A DNA stretch of 64,000 bases from Pelethousia sp034933245 (GCA_034933245.1 JAYFNX010000009.1:1-64000); one strand, 5' to 3'; positions 16,079 to 24,892 are shown, numbered from the stretch's first letter. The notes: a model not told the origin generated them from the sequence alone. A program made the numbers and translations.

Positions 16079-16582
16079 TTAACCCAGAATCTCTTCCACG
16101 GTCTTGCCTCTCAGCTTGGCAATCTGCTCGGCGGTACGCAGCTGGGTAAGGCCGTCGATCGTGGCCTTCACGCAGTTGGCCGGATTGTTGGAGCCGTAGC
16201 TCTTTGTCCGGATATCCTTTACGCCCACCATCTCCAGCACCGCACGGGCGGGACCGCCCGCAATAACGCCGGTACCGTCTTCGGCGGGGAGCATGCGGAC
16301 ATGGCCCTTGCCAAACTTGCCTTCCACGGCATGGGGAATGCTGGTGCCCACCAGGGAAACCTCGATCATATGGCGCTTGGCATCTTCAATGCCTTTGCGC
16401 ACGGCCTCGGGAATTTCCGCGGCCTTGCCCATTCCAACGCCCACATGACCGTTCTCGTCACCCACGACCATAAGTGCGGAGAAGCGGAAGTTGCGGCCGC
16501 CTTTGACGACCTTGGCAACACGGTTGATGGATACGAGCCTTTCTTTCAGATCCAATGTAGATGCATCGATACGCTTCTGCAT
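16079..16582 (-). CDS. rpsE: 30S ribosomal protein S5
   Basis: 167 aa protein involved in decoding accuracy and mRNA helicase activity. Contains the N-terminal double-stranded RNA-binding fold (LKERLVSINRVAKVVKGGRN) and the C-terminal IRTKSYGSNNPANCVKAT segment. Confidence 0.97.
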   Translation of the reverse strand: MQKRIDASTLDLKERLVSINRVAKVVKGGRNFRFSALMVVGDENGHVGVGMGKAAEIPEAVRKGIEDAKRHMIEVSLVGTSIPHAVEGKFGKGHVRMLPAEDGTGVIAGGPARAVLEMVGVKDIRTKSYGSNNPANCVKATIDGLTQLRTAEQIAKLRGKTVEEILG

Positions 16583-16592
16583 GATTACCTCC

Positions 16593-16961
16593 TTAGAATT
16601 TCAGCCCGGCCGCGCGGGCACCCTCGGCCAAATCCGCAACGCGGCCTGTATACAGGTAACCGCCGCGGTCAAACACGACCTCTTCGATGCCCTTATCCAT
16701 AGCCCGTTTGCCTACGAGCTCACCCACCAGTTTGGCGGCTTCCTTTTTATTCTTGCCGCTAAGCTGTCCTTTGATCTCCGGATCCATGGTGGAAGCGGAA
16801 GCCAAGGTTGTGGATGCTTCGTCGTTTATAACCTGGGCGTAGATGTTGTTCAGGCTGCGGTATACATTGAGCCTGGGCCTTTCGCCCGTGCCCACGATGT
16901 GGCGGCGGGTACGGTCGTGCCTTGCCTTGCGCACAGCGTTTTTATTGATCTTTGAAACCAT
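16593..16961 (-). CDS. rplR: 50S ribosomal protein L18
   Basis: 122 aa 5S rRNA-binding protein. Basic N terminus (RKARHDRTRRHIVGTGERPR) and the C-terminal block VVFDRGGYLYTGRVADLAEG are standard. Confidence 0.97.
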   Translation of the reverse strand: MVSKINKNAVRKARHDRTRRHIVGTGERPRLNVYRSLNNIYAQVINDEASTTLASASTMDPEIKGQLSGKNKKEAAKLVGELVGKRAMDKGIEEVVFDRGGYLYTGRVADLAEGARAAGLKF

Positions 16962-16983
16962 ACTGCTACTCCTTCTCTACGCC

Positions 16984-17523
16984 TTATTTGCCTGTCTTGC
17001 CTTCTTTGCGGCGCACATACTCGTTCTCGTACTTAATGCCTTTGCCCTTGTAGGGTTCCGGCGGGCGCACCTTGCGGATATCGGCAGCGATCTGCCCTAC
17101 CTGCTGTTTGCTAATGCCCTTCACAGATACACGGTTGGGAGCGGGTACCTCGAAGGAAATGCCCTGGGGTGCGTCAAATTCTACGGGATGAGAATAGCCC
17201 ACGTTCAGGACGAGCTTGGTGCCCTGCATCTGTGCACGATAGCCTACGCCTACGATCTCCAGATTCTTCTGGTAGCCCGCCGTTACGCCCACCACCATGT
17301 TGTTGATGAGGGAACGGGAAAGGCCGTGCAGCGCCCGGTGCTCTTTTTGCTCGCTGGGCCGCTTTACCGTAAGGATGCCGTCTTCGATGGAGAGCTTCAT
17401 CTCCGGAGAGATATTTTCGCTCAGTTCGCCCTTGGGGCCTTTAACATTCACGGTGTTATCGTCGCCGACCGTGATTGTCACTCCGCCAGGGATGTGGATC
17501 GGAAGTTTTCCGATTCGTGACAT
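16984..17523 (-). CDS. rplF: 50S ribosomal protein L6
   Basis: 179 aa, two repeated L6 domains. MSRIGKLPIHIPGGVTITV at the N terminus and PEPYKGKGIKYENEYVRRKE at the C terminus are typical. A 74-base spacer precedes it on the rpsH side. Confidence 0.97.
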   Translation of the reverse strand: MSRIGKLPIHIPGGVTITVGDDNTVNVKGPKGELSENISPEMKLSIEDGILTVKRPSEQKEHRALHGLSRSLINNMVVGVTAGYQKNLEIVGVGYRAQMQGTKLVLNVGYSHPVEFDAPQGISFEVPAPNRVSVKGISKQQVGQIAADIRKVRPPEPYKGKGIKYENEYVRRKEGKTGK

Positions 17524-17597
17524 GTGTTACACCTCCAAATGATAATTTCTCTTTAACATGGCTTTGGGGGACGGCATGCCGTTCCCCATACCAGCGC

Positions 17598-17996
17598 TTA
17601 CCAAATGTATGCCAGCACTTCGCCGCCCACACCCTGTTTGCGGGCTTCCCTGTCGGTCATGATGCCACGGGAAGTGGAAAGAACGGCGGTTCCCAGCCCA
17701 TTAAGCACTTTGGGCAGGTTGTCCTTGCGGGCGTAGACCCGCAGGCCGGGCTTGGAAATCCTCTTAAGACCGGTGATGACCTTTTGGCGGTTAGGGCCGT
17801 ACTTGAGGATGATGTGGATGTTCTTTGCCACGCCCTCCTCCCGGAGGTCAAAACTCTTGATATAGCCTTCCTCGAGCAAAATCTCGGCAATGGCCTTCTT
17901 GACCGTGGAAAGGGGGACGTCCACCTCATCGTGCCTGGCGATGAGAGCATTGCGGATACGAGTAAGCATATCAGCGATGGGATCGGTTATAACCAT
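17598..17996 (-). CDS. rpsH: 30S ribosomal protein S8
   Basis: 132 aa 16S rRNA helix-21 binder. VITDPIADMLTRIRNALIAR and STSRGIMTDREARKQGVGGE blocks. In E. coli S8 represses the spc operon at a site near rplE; I see no obvious equivalent and did not fold one. Confidence 0.97.
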   Translation of the reverse strand: MVITDPIADMLTRIRNALIARHDEVDVPLSTVKKAIAEILLEEGYIKSFDLREEGVAKNIHIILKYGPNRQKVITGLKRISKPGLRVYARKDNLPKVLNGLGTAVLSTSRGIMTDREARKQGVGGEVLAYIW

Positions 17997-18018
17997 AATT
18001 CGTACTCCTTTCTACAGT

Positions 18019-18204
18019 TTACCAGCTGGCCTTGCGCACACCGGGGATTTCTCCCTTGTAGGCCATCTCCCGGAAGCAAATGCGGCAGATGCCGTATTTG
18101 CGAAGCACGCTGTGGGGCCGGCCGCAGATGCGGCAGCGAGTATAGGCCCGGGTGGAATACTTCGCCTCGCGGGATTGCTTGATTTTCATGCTAGTCTTTG
18201 CCAC
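18019..18204 (-). CDS. rpsN: 30S ribosomal protein S14, zinc-binding type
   Basis: 61 aa short form. Cys pairs in CRICGRPHS and GICRICFRE make the zinc ribbon; C-terminal GEIPGVRKASW is typical of type Z. Confidence 0.97.
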   Translation of the reverse strand: MAKTSMKIKQSREAKYSTRAYTRCRICGRPHSVLRKYGICRICFREMAYKGEIPGVRKASW

Positions 18205-18222
18205 GATGATTCTTCCTCCTTA

Positions 18223-18840
18223 TCAAGCCTGAATGAAGGGCATGCCCATGAGACTGAGCAATTCCTTCGCTTCTTCGTCGGTCTTGGCGGTGGTAACGAG
18301 CACGATGTCCATACCGCGCACCTTGTCGACGTCGTCATAGTTGATCTCGGGGAAGATCAGCTGCTCCTTTACGCCCATGGCATAGTTGCCGCGGCCGTCG
18401 AAGCTTGTATCGGAAATGCCGCGGAAGTCGCGAACCCGGGGCAATACGATATTCATGAGCTTATCCGCAAAGTAATACATGCGGTCCCCCCGCAGGGTAA
18501 CCTTTGCACCCACGTTCATGCCTTCGCGAACTTTAAAGTTAGCAACGGACTTCTTGGCTTTGGTTACGATGGGCTTCTGGCCGGCGATGAGCGCCAGCTC
18601 ATTCACGGCGGCCTCCAGGCCCTTTGCATTATCCTTTTCGGAACCCAAGCCCATGTTCAACACGATTTTCTCCAGCTTGGGAACCTGCATGGGGTTGATA
18701 TAGCCAAACTTTTGCTTCATCGCGGGCGCTACTTCTTCGGTATACTTGACCTTGAGGCGAGGCGCTTCGGTAAAGGGCTTGGCTTCCTCCTGCTTTTTCT
18801 TCTTGGCGGATGCCGAAGAAGCGGTATCTTTCTTTGCCAT
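18223..18840 (-). CDS. rplE: 50S ribosomal protein L5 with N-terminal extension
   Basis: 205 aa 5S rRNA-binding protein. The canonical core starts about residue 30 (RLKVKYTEEVAPAMKQKFGY) and runs to the end with the P-site-loop region intact. The first ~28 residues are a low-complexity Ala/Ser/Lys stretch absent from normal L5 (about 179 aa). The ATG at 18840 is supported by AGGAGG; an earlier Met at 18888 would lie in the rplX end. Confidence 0.95.
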   Translation of the reverse strand: MAKKDTASSASAKKKKQEEAKPFTEAPRLKVKYTEEVAPAMKQKFGYINPMQVPKLEKIVLNMGLGSEKDNAKGLEAAVNELALIAGQKPIVTKAKKSVANFKVREGMNVGAKVTLRGDRMYYFADKLMNIVLPRVRDFRGISDTSFDGRGNYAMGVKEQLIFPEINYDDVDKVRGMDIVLVTTAKTDEEAKELLSLMGMPFIQA

Positions 18841-18857
18841 TCTCTTTTCCTCCTGCC

Positions 18858-19175
18858 TTAGTCGATATTTTTGCCGCACTTTTTGCAAACGCGGACTTTC
18901 TTATCGCCCTCATAGGCATGGCCCACGCGGGTGGCTTTGCCGCACTTGGGGCAAATAAGCATCACGTTGGAGGCGTTGATGGTGCCTTCCTTATTGATGC
19001 GGCCGCCCTGCTCGCCCTGCTTGCGGGGCTTGGTGTGGCAAACGGTCATGTTGGCATTTTGCACCACGACCCGCTCCTTATCCGGAAACGAGGCCATAAT
19101 TTTGCCCTGCTTGCCCTTATCCTTGCCGGCGATGATGACGACGGTATCGTCCTTCTTGACATTCAGCTTGTTCAT
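18858..19175 (-). CDS. rplX: 50S ribosomal protein L24
   Basis: 105 aa assembly initiator. N-terminal KOW motif (VVIIAGKDKGKQGKIMASFP) followed by the C-terminal zinc-like CPKCGKATRVG...CKKCG segment found in many Clostridia. Confidence 0.96.
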   Translation of the reverse strand: MNKLNVKKDDTVVIIAGKDKGKQGKIMASFPDKERVVVQNANMTVCHTKPRKQGEQGGRINKEGTINASNVMLICPKCGKATRVGHAYEGDKKVRVCKKCGKNID

Positions 19176-19189
19176 TCTGTCATCCTCCC

Positions 19190-19558
19190 TTAGAGCACTT
19201 CGGGCGCGAGGGATACGATCTTCATGTAATCCTTCTCGCGCAGTTCGCGCGCGACAGGCCCAAAGATACGAGTGCCGCGGGGCTGCTTCTGGTCGTTGAT
19301 GATAACGGCTGCGTTATCATCAAAGCGAATATAGCTGCCATCGGGCCGCTGGGTGCCAGAAACTGTGCGCACCACCACCGCGCGGACCACGTCCTTCTTT
19401 TTGACCGCACCGCCGGGGGAAGCCGACTTGACGGAGGCGACGATGGTGTCGCCGATGTTGGCGCTCTTGCGGTGGGATCCACCCAGCACACGGATGCACA
19501 TGATCTCTTTTGCGCCGCTGTTATCCGCTACCTTCAAACGGGTTTGAGGTTGAATCAT
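19190..19558 (-). CDS. rplN: 50S ribosomal protein L14
   Basis: 122 aa, MIQPQTRLKVADNSGAKEIM to the end. Contacts 16S rRNA at a subunit bridge and is the docking site of RsfS. Confidence 0.97.
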   Translation of the reverse strand: MIQPQTRLKVADNSGAKEIMCIRVLGGSHRKSANIGDTIVASVKSASPGGAVKKKDVVRAVVVRTVSGTQRPDGSYIRFDDNAAVIINDQKQPRGTRIFGPVARELREKDYMKIVSLAPEVL

Positions 19559-19577
19559 ATCGGTTCTCCTTTCCGGC

Positions 19578-19835
19578 TTACTTGGCCTTTTCTATAATCT
19601 CGGCCACACGCCAACGCTTATCTTTGCTCAGCGGGCGAGTTTCCATAATCTTGACGGTATCTCCGATGCCGCAGGCGTTCTCTTCGTCATGGGCCTTGAA
19701 CTTGCGGGTGCGGTTTACCATCTTTCCGTAGAGGGGATGGCGCACCTTGGTCTTGATCGCCACCACGACGGTCTTATCCATCTTGTCGCTTACAACAACG
19801 CCGGTGCGGGTTTTACGATAGCCTCTGTTCTCCAC
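19578..19835 (-). CDS. rpsQ: 30S ribosomal protein S17
   Basis: 85 aa OB-fold primary rRNA binder. RKTRTGVVVSDKMDKTVVVA and IMETRPLSKDKRWRV blocks are family hallmarks. Confidence 0.97.
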   Translation of the reverse strand: MENRGYRKTRTGVVVSDKMDKTVVVAIKTKVRHPLYGKMVNRTRKFKAHDEENACGIGDTVKIMETRPLSKDKRWRVAEIIEKAK

Positions 19836-19856
19836 GATGATATCCTCCTTTCACCC

Positions 19857-20057
19857 TTACTCAGCTGCCTTGAGCTCACGCTCACACAGGAGCGTTTTCA
19901 CCCGGGCCACGTCCTTCTTGCAGTCACGGACGCGCTGCGGGTTTGTGAGCTGGCCGGTCGCCATCTGGAAACGGAGGTTGAACAGCTCTTCCTTGAGCTC
20001 TTTTTCTTTTACCGCGAGCTCTTGGTTAGAAAGTTTTCTCAGTTCGCTAGCCTTCAT
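19857..20057 (-). CDS. rpmC: 50S ribosomal protein L29
   Basis: 66 aa helical hairpin at the tunnel exit. MKASELRKLSNQELAVKEKE and LFNLRFQMATGQLTNP are diagnostic. Overlaps the rplP stop by 11 bases. Confidence 0.96.
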   Translation of the reverse strand: MKASELRKLSNQELAVKEKELKEELFNLRFQMATGQLTNPQRVRDCKKDVARVKTLLCERELKAAE

Positions 20058-20484
20058 TGCTCTCGCCTCCTGCCTCGGTCACTTTCTTTGCGATCTTGCA
20101 CTTGATGGGCAGCTTGTTCATGGCAAGGCGCAGAGCCTCCCGGGCTACCTCTTCCTCTACCCCCGCGATCTCAAAGAGAACGCGGCCAGGCTTAACGACT
20201 GCCACCCAATATTCGGGCGCACCCTTACCGGAGCCCATGCGGGTACCGGCCGGCTTTTGCGAGACGGGCTTATCAGGGAAGATCTTGATCCACACCTTAC
20301 CGCCGCGCTTGATGTAACGTGTCATGGCAACACGCGCCGCCTCAATCTGGTTGCTGGTTATCCAGCCGGGTTCCTGCGCCACAAGACCATATTCACCATA
20401 TGCAATAAAGTTGCCGCGATGGGCCTCGCCCTTCATGCGGCCACGATGCACTCTCCTGCGCTTGACTCTTTTAGGCATCAACAT
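20047..20484 (-). CDS. rplP: 50S ribosomal protein L16
   Basis: 145 aa protein near the A-site tRNA. MLMPKRVKRRRVHRGRMKGE is the conserved start at 20484; the frame extends 20 codons further into rpsC without support. PDKPVSQKPAGTRMGSGKGAP, modified at Arg in E. coli, is intact. Confidence 0.97.
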   Translation of the reverse strand: MLMPKRVKRRRVHRGRMKGEAHRGNFIAYGEYGLVAQEPGWITSNQIEAARVAMTRYIKRGGKVWIKIFPDKPVSQKPAGTRMGSGKGAPEYWVAVVKPGRVLFEIAGVEEEVAREALRLAMNKLPIKCKIAKKVTEAGGESNEG

Positions 20485-20498
20485 GGTTATTTGCCTCC

Positions 20499-21143
20499 TT
20501 ACGCTTTCTTTTGCTTGCTCAGCACTTCGCCCTTGTAGATCCACACCTTGCAGCCGATCCGGCCATAGGTGGTGTGCGCCTCGGCAAAGCCGTATTCGAT
20601 ATCCGCACGCATGGTCTGCAGGGGAATGGAACCGTCGTGATAACCTTCGGTTCGAGCGATTTCAGCGCCGCCCAGGCGTCCGGCACACATAAGCTTGATG
20701 CCCTTGGCGCCGGCTTTCATGGAGCGCTGCATGGCCTGCTTCATAGCCCGGCGGAAGCTGATGCGCTTCTCGAGCTGGGCCGCAATGTTTTCGGCCACGA
20801 GCTGGGCGTTGGCATCCGGGTTGCGGATCTCCATGATGTTCACGTTCACGGGCTTGCCGATCAGGGCGGAAACGTCCGTACGGATAGCTTCCACGCCCAC
20901 GCCGCCTTTGCCTATCAGCATGCCGGGGCGAGCGGTATGGATGCTCACCGTCACCTTGTTGGCCGCACGCTCGATGTCGATCTTGGCCACGCCGGCGCTG
21001 TAATGCGCCTTCTTAAGGTGATCGCGGATCTTCCTGTCCTCTACAAGGTAGTCGGAGAAGTCCTTCTTGGAAGCGTACCAACGGGTATTCCAATCGCGGA
21101 TAACGCCTACGCGGAAGCCATTCGGATTAACTTTTTGTCCCAT
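20499..21143 (-). CDS. rpsC: 30S ribosomal protein S3
   Basis: 214 aa mRNA entry-channel protein. MGQKVNPNGFRVGVIRDWNT, the KH domain with IGKGGVGVEAIR and the C-terminal domain with GRLGGAEIARTEGYHDGSIP. Confidence 0.97.
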   Translation of the reverse strand: MGQKVNPNGFRVGVIRDWNTRWYASKKDFSDYLVEDRKIRDHLKKAHYSAGVAKIDIERAANKVTVSIHTARPGMLIGKGGVGVEAIRTDVSALIGKPVNVNIMEIRNPDANAQLVAENIAAQLEKRISFRRAMKQAMQRSMKAGAKGIKLMCAGRLGGAEIARTEGYHDGSIPLQTMRADIEYGFAEAHTTYGRIGCKVWIYKGEVLSKQKKA

Positions 21144-21156
21144 ACTTTACCTCCTC

Positions 21157-21543
21157 TTACTTGGCCTGATCCAGGATCACGGTAATGTGGCTGGTGCGCT
21201 TGCGGATACGGCTTGCCCGGCCTTGGGCGCGGGGGCGGAACCGTTTGAGGGTGGGGCCCTGGTTAGCGAACACTTCTGCCACAAAGAGGGTATCGGAGGA
21301 AAGGCCAAGGTTGTTCTCCGCGTTGGCCACGGCGCTGTTGAGGAGCTTGAGCACAGGCTCCGAGGCAGCCTTGGGGGTATACAGAAGGATACCCTGGGCT
21401 TCCTTCACGCTCTTGCCGCGGATCAGGTCAATAACCGTCTTAACCTTGCGGGAGGAAATACGTACATAGCGGGCGATGGCGCGGGGGCGCTTGTCGGCGT
21501 TCTCGCGGCGAGCCGCGCTCTTTTCTCTAGACCTGGTTGCCAT
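21157..21543 (-). CDS. rplV: 50S ribosomal protein L22
   Basis: 128 aa with the long hairpin lining the exit tunnel. The RYVRISSRKVKTVIDLIRGK start block and RFRPRAQGRASRIRKRTSHI near the end are typical. A short basic N-terminal addition (about 20 residues, RSREKSAARRENADKRP) precedes the core. Confidence 0.96.
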   Translation of the reverse strand: MATRSREKSAARRENADKRPRAIARYVRISSRKVKTVIDLIRGKSVKEAQGILLYTPKAASEPVLKLLNSAVANAENNLGLSSDTLFVAEVFANQGPTLKRFRPRAQGRASRIRKRTSHITVILDQAK

Positions 21544-21560
21544 AAATCTTTTCCTCCTCC

Positions 21561-21842
21561 TTACCTGCCGCCGGTGCTCTTCTCGGAACCACGGTGGCCC
21601 CGGAAGGTACGGGTGGGGGCGAACTCGCCCAGCTTGTGGCCGACCATCTCTTCGGTCACATATACGGGAACGTGCTTCTTGCCATCATGTACGGCGATGG
21701 TATGGCCCACCATATCCGGGAAAATGGTGGAAGGCCGGGACCACGTCTTAACGACGGACTTTTTGCCGCTCACGTTCATATCTTGAATGCGCTTGAGCAA
21801 ACGCGCTTCAACAAACGGGCCTTTCTTGATTGACCTGCTCAT
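21561..21842 (-). CDS. rpsS: 30S ribosomal protein S19
   Basis: 93 aa head protein. MSRSIKKGPFVEARLLKRI and VGHKLGEFAPTRTFRGHRG blocks. Confidence 0.97.
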   Translation of the reverse strand: MSRSIKKGPFVEARLLKRIQDMNVSGKKSVVKTWSRPSTIFPDMVGHTIAVHDGKKHVPVYVTEEMVGHKLGEFAPTRTFRGHRGSEKSTGGR

Positions 21843-21860
21843 GCTGTTCTCCTTTCCCTA

Positions 21861-22694
21861 TCACTTACCGTCCCTGCGGCGGACGATGAACTTGTCGTTA
21901 ACGTTCTTGGTCTTGCGGGTCTTATAACCCAGGGCAGGCTTGCCCCAAGGCGTAACAGGGCCCGGACGGCCCACAGGGCTCTTGCCCTCGCCACCGCCGT
22001 GAGGATGGTCGCAGGGGTTCATGACGGAACCACGCACGGTGGGGCGGAAGCCCTTATGACGGGTGCGGCCCGCCTTACCCAGCATGATGTTGCCATGGTC
22101 CACATTACCCACTTGGCCGATCGTCGCCTTGGAATCCATGGGGATGCGGCGCACTTCGCCGCTGGGCAAACGCACCTGGGCGTAACTGCCCTCTTTTGCC
22201 ATGAGCTGTGCGGCGTTTCCTGCGGAACGAACCAACTGGGCTCCCTTGCCGGGCTTAAGCTCGATGCAGTGGATCATGGTGCCTACGGGGATGTTTTTGA
22301 TCTGGAGGGCATTGCCCACCTTGATGTCCGCGCCCTCGCCGGAAAGGAGAGCATCTCCCACATTGAGGCCCAGGGGCGCGATGATGTAGCGCTTTTCGCC
22401 ATCCGCATAGTGGAGAAGGGCGATGTTTGCACTACGGTTGGGATCGTATTCGATGGTTGCGACCTTGGCGGGCACGCCGTCCTTGTTGCGCTTAAAGTCG
22501 ATGAGGCGATATTTGCGCTTGGCGCCGCCGCCACGATGGCGGATGGTGATGCGGCCCGCGCTGTTACGGCCACCGGAAGACTTAAGGTCCTCAAGGAGGG
22601 AGCGCTCCGGCACGGTGCAGGTGATTTCCTCAAAGGCGGAAACCGTCATGCCGCGCTGGCCGGGGGTGGTGGGTTTGATCTTTCTGATTGCCAT
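21861..22694 (-). CDS. rplB: 50S ribosomal protein L2
   Basis: 277 aa, essential for subunit association and peptidyl transfer. The OB and SH3-like domains and the conserved C-terminal loop with NPCDHPHGGGEGKSPVGRPG (including the invariant His) are intact. Confidence 0.97.
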   Translation of the reverse strand: MAIRKIKPTTPGQRGMTVSAFEEITCTVPERSLLEDLKSSGGRNSAGRITIRHRGGGAKRKYRLIDFKRNKDGVPAKVATIEYDPNRSANIALLHYADGEKRYIIAPLGLNVGDALLSGEGADIKVGNALQIKNIPVGTMIHCIELKPGKGAQLVRSAGNAAQLMAKEGSYAQVRLPSGEVRRIPMDSKATIGQVGNVDHGNIMLGKAGRTRHKGFRPTVRGSVMNPCDHPHGGGEGKSPVGRPGPVTPWGKPALGYKTRKTKNVNDKFIVRRRDGK

Positions 22695-22707
22695 GGTGTA
22701 TGCCTCC

Positions 22708-23004
22708 TTACTGCGCGATGCTGTCGAAGAACTCGATGCCCTTGGAATCCTTCTTCAGCTTCACATAAGCTTTTTTCACGGAGGGGCGGCGGCCCTGATG
22801 GGCGCCCTGCCGCTTTATCTTGCCCAGCACGTTCACGGTGTGAACGCTATCCACCTTCACGTCGAAAACCTGTTCGATAGCCTGGCGGATCTCGGTCTTG
22901 CTGGCCTTCTTGTCCACGACGAAGGTGTAGACCTTCTGAGCCAGGTAGTCATAGCTCTTTTCGCTAAGTACCGGCTTGATAATAATATCGTGCGCGTTCT
23001 GCAT
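22708..23004 (-). CDS. rplW: 50S ribosomal protein L23
   Basis: 98 aa docking site for trigger factor and SRP at the tunnel exit. IIIKPVLSEKSYDYLAQKVY and FDVKVDSVHTVNVLGK blocks. The start overlaps the rplD stop by one base. Confidence 0.96.
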   Translation of the reverse strand: MQNAHDIIIKPVLSEKSYDYLAQKVYTFVVDKKASKTEIRQAIEQVFDVKVDSVHTVNVLGKIKRQGAHQGRRPSVKKAYVKLKKDSKGIEFFDSIAQ

Positions 23005-23624
23005 TATGCGTACACCTCCTCGATCTTGGCGAGCGAATCCTTGGTGAGGATCAGCGTATCGTATTTGAGGATTTCGTAAACGTTGAGGGTGCCCACCAGG
23101 GTGGTTTTCACATTGGGGATGTTGCCAGAGGCGCGCTCCACGATCTCATCCTTCTCGGGCAGAACCACCAGAGCATTCTCAGCCTTTACGGCGCCCAGTG
23201 TCTTGATCATTTCCTTGGTTTTGGGGGCTGCCAGGTCCAGCGCGTCAAACACGATGAGGCCGCCGTCGTTCACCTTGGCGGAAAGGGCGCTCTTCATGGC
23301 GAGGCGCTTAACCTTCTTGTTTACGCTGATGCGGTAATCCCGGGGCTTGGGTGCAAACACCACGCCGCCGTGTTTCCATTGGGGAGAGCGGATGGAGCCC
23401 TGCCGTGCGCGGCCGGTGCCCTTTTGCCTCCAGGGCTTAATGCCGCCGCCCCGCACCTCGGCGCGGGTGAGGGCGCTCTGGGTGCCCTGGCGCTGGTTGG
23501 CCAGATAGGCGCGCACCACGGTGTGCAGCACGGCCTCGTTAACCTCTTGGGCGAAAATCTCATCGCTGAGCTTCACCTTGCCGATCTCTTCGCCGGCAAT
23601 ATTGTACAATGCTACGCTAGGCAT
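23004..23624 (-). CDS. rplD: 50S ribosomal protein L4
   Basis: 206 aa tunnel-lining protein with the extended loop (RGGGIKPWRQKGTGRARQGS). In E. coli L4 also represses the S10 operon; here the operon has a structured ~200-base leader, but no direct evidence links the two. Confidence 0.97.
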   Translation of the reverse strand: MPSVALYNIAGEEIGKVKLSDEIFAQEVNEAVLHTVVRAYLANQRQGTQSALTRAEVRGGGIKPWRQKGTGRARQGSIRSPQWKHGGVVFAPKPRDYRISVNKKVKRLAMKSALSAKVNDGGLIVFDALDLAAPKTKEMIKTLGAVKAENALVVLPEKDEIVERASGNIPNVKTTLVGTLNVYEILKYDTLILTKDSLAKIEEVYA

Positions 23625-23638
23625 TCTTGCTTCCTCCT

Positions 23639-24265
23639 TTACTTGACGGTCTCATGGACGATGACCAGGCCGCCCTTTGCGCCGGGGACGGCGCCCTTGA
23701 CGAGCAGCAGGTTGCGCTCGGCGTCTACCCGCACCACTTCCAGATTCTGGACGGTGATGCGCTCGTGGCCCATGTGGCCGGGCAGGTGTTTGGTCTTGAA
23801 GACCTCGCCGGGATAGGTGCAAGCGCCCATGGAGCCCGCCACGCGGTAGGAGTGGGAACCGTGGGTCTTACGGCCCCTGGCTTGGTTCCAGCGCTTAATG
23901 TTGCCTTGGAAGCCCTTACCCTTACTGGTGCCGGTCACGTCTATCATGTCACCCGCCTGGAAGGCGTCCGCATTGATGACCTGGCCCACTTCATAAGCGG
24001 CGGTATCATCCAGCTTAAACTCCCGGGTATAACGGTGGGCGGGCACGCCTGCTTTCTTGAAGTGGCCCAGCATGGGCTTGGTAGCAAGCTTCTCGCGGAT
24101 AGGCTTAAAGGCGACCTGTACGGCGCTATAGCCGTCATGCTCCTCGGTTTTCTTTTGAACGATCGGGCAGGGGCCGGCAAGAATTACGGTGACGGGGATC
24201 ATGGTGCCGTCCTCCCGGAACATCTGGGTCATGCCGACCTTGGTGCCCAAAATAGCTTTCTTCAT
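23639..24265 (-). CDS. rplC: 50S ribosomal protein L3
   Basis: 208 aa. MKKAILGTKVGMTQMFREDG at the start and the long rRNA-penetrating loop (KGFQGNIKRWNQARGRKTHG) containing the modified-Gln region. Confidence 0.97.
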   Translation of the reverse strand: MKKAILGTKVGMTQMFREDGTMIPVTVILAGPCPIVQKKTEEHDGYSAVQVAFKPIREKLATKPMLGHFKKAGVPAHRYTREFKLDDTAAYEVGQVINADAFQAGDMIDVTGTSKGKGFQGNIKRWNQARGRKTHGSHSYRVAGSMGACTYPGEVFKTKHLPGHMGHERITVQNLEVVRVDAERNLLLVKGAVPGAKGGLVIVHETVK

Positions 24266-24282
24266 CTTTGTTCACCTCCGTA

Positions 24283-24591
24283 TCAAAGTTTGATCTCGAT
24301 GTCCACGCCGGCGGGAAGATCGAGCTTCATCAGCGCGTCCACAGTTTTGGCGGAGGGCTGGAGGATGTCGATCAGGCGCTTATGGGTGCGCATTTCGAAC
24401 TGCTCGCGGCTGTCCTTATACTTGGGGGGGGAGCGGAGAATGGTAACGATTTCTGTCTCCGTGGGGAGGGGGATGGGGCCGGACACGCGAGCGCCGGTCC
24501 TCTTGGCCGTATCCACAATCTTCTCGGCGCTCTGGTCGATAAGATCATGCTCGTAGGCTTTGAGTTTGATGCGGATCTTCTGGTTTGCCAT
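24283..24591 (-). CDS. rpsJ: 30S ribosomal protein S10
   Basis: 102 aa head protein and NusE antitermination partner. MANQKIRIKLKAYEHDLIDQ start with AAGGAGG upstream; the 67 upstream codons of the open frame are leader. First gene of the S10-spc-alpha cluster. Confidence 0.97.
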   Translation of the reverse strand: MANQKIRIKLKAYEHDLIDQSAEKIVDTAKRTGARVSGPIPLPTETEIVTILRSPPKYKDSREQFEMRTHKRLIDILQPSAKTVDALMKLDLPAGVDIEIKL

Positions 24592-24795
24592 ATTATTTTC
24601 CTCCTTCAAAGTCTCAGGCAGTACACGCGCTCGTGTGTTTCTTTCTAAAAAGGTTGCACACGGGCCGCTTCTAGCCCGTTGCCCGGTTTGTGGGCGCCTC
24701 CTGCGGAAATTACCCGGATGGCAATAGCCGGCAACCTCCCGCGGGGGCACATCCTGCGCCGTTTCGGCGCAAAACGGCTGTGCTTTTTGCACAAC
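24592..24795 (-). promoter_or_regulatory. Structured 5' leader of the S10 operon
   Basis: About 200 bases between the predicted start and rpsJ. On the minus strand it holds GCGCCG/CGGCGC, then ACGGGC/GCCCGT, then a GGTTGC/GCAACC long-range pairing whose 3' arm runs straight into TTTTT (24653-24657 region), which looks like an attenuator, and an ACACG/CGTGT hairpin just before the rpsJ Shine-Dalgarno. It does not match a leader I can name. Confidence 0.45.
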
Positions 24796-24801
24796 GTCCT
24801 T

Positions 24802-24830
24802 ATGTTACACGAAAACTTGCCTGATTGCAA
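24802..24830 (-). promoter_or_regulatory. Promoter of the S10 operon
   Basis: TTGCAA (24825-24830), 17 bases, TAACAT (24802-24807) on the minus strand. A second candidate overlaps it just upstream: TTGACG (24847-24852), 17 bases, TGCAAT (24824-24829). Confidence 0.5.
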
Positions 24831-24892
24831 GTCTTTTTTATGAATTCGTCAAAGTTTTTTTCAATGACCACCCAGCCGGGTGTTCCACTCTA

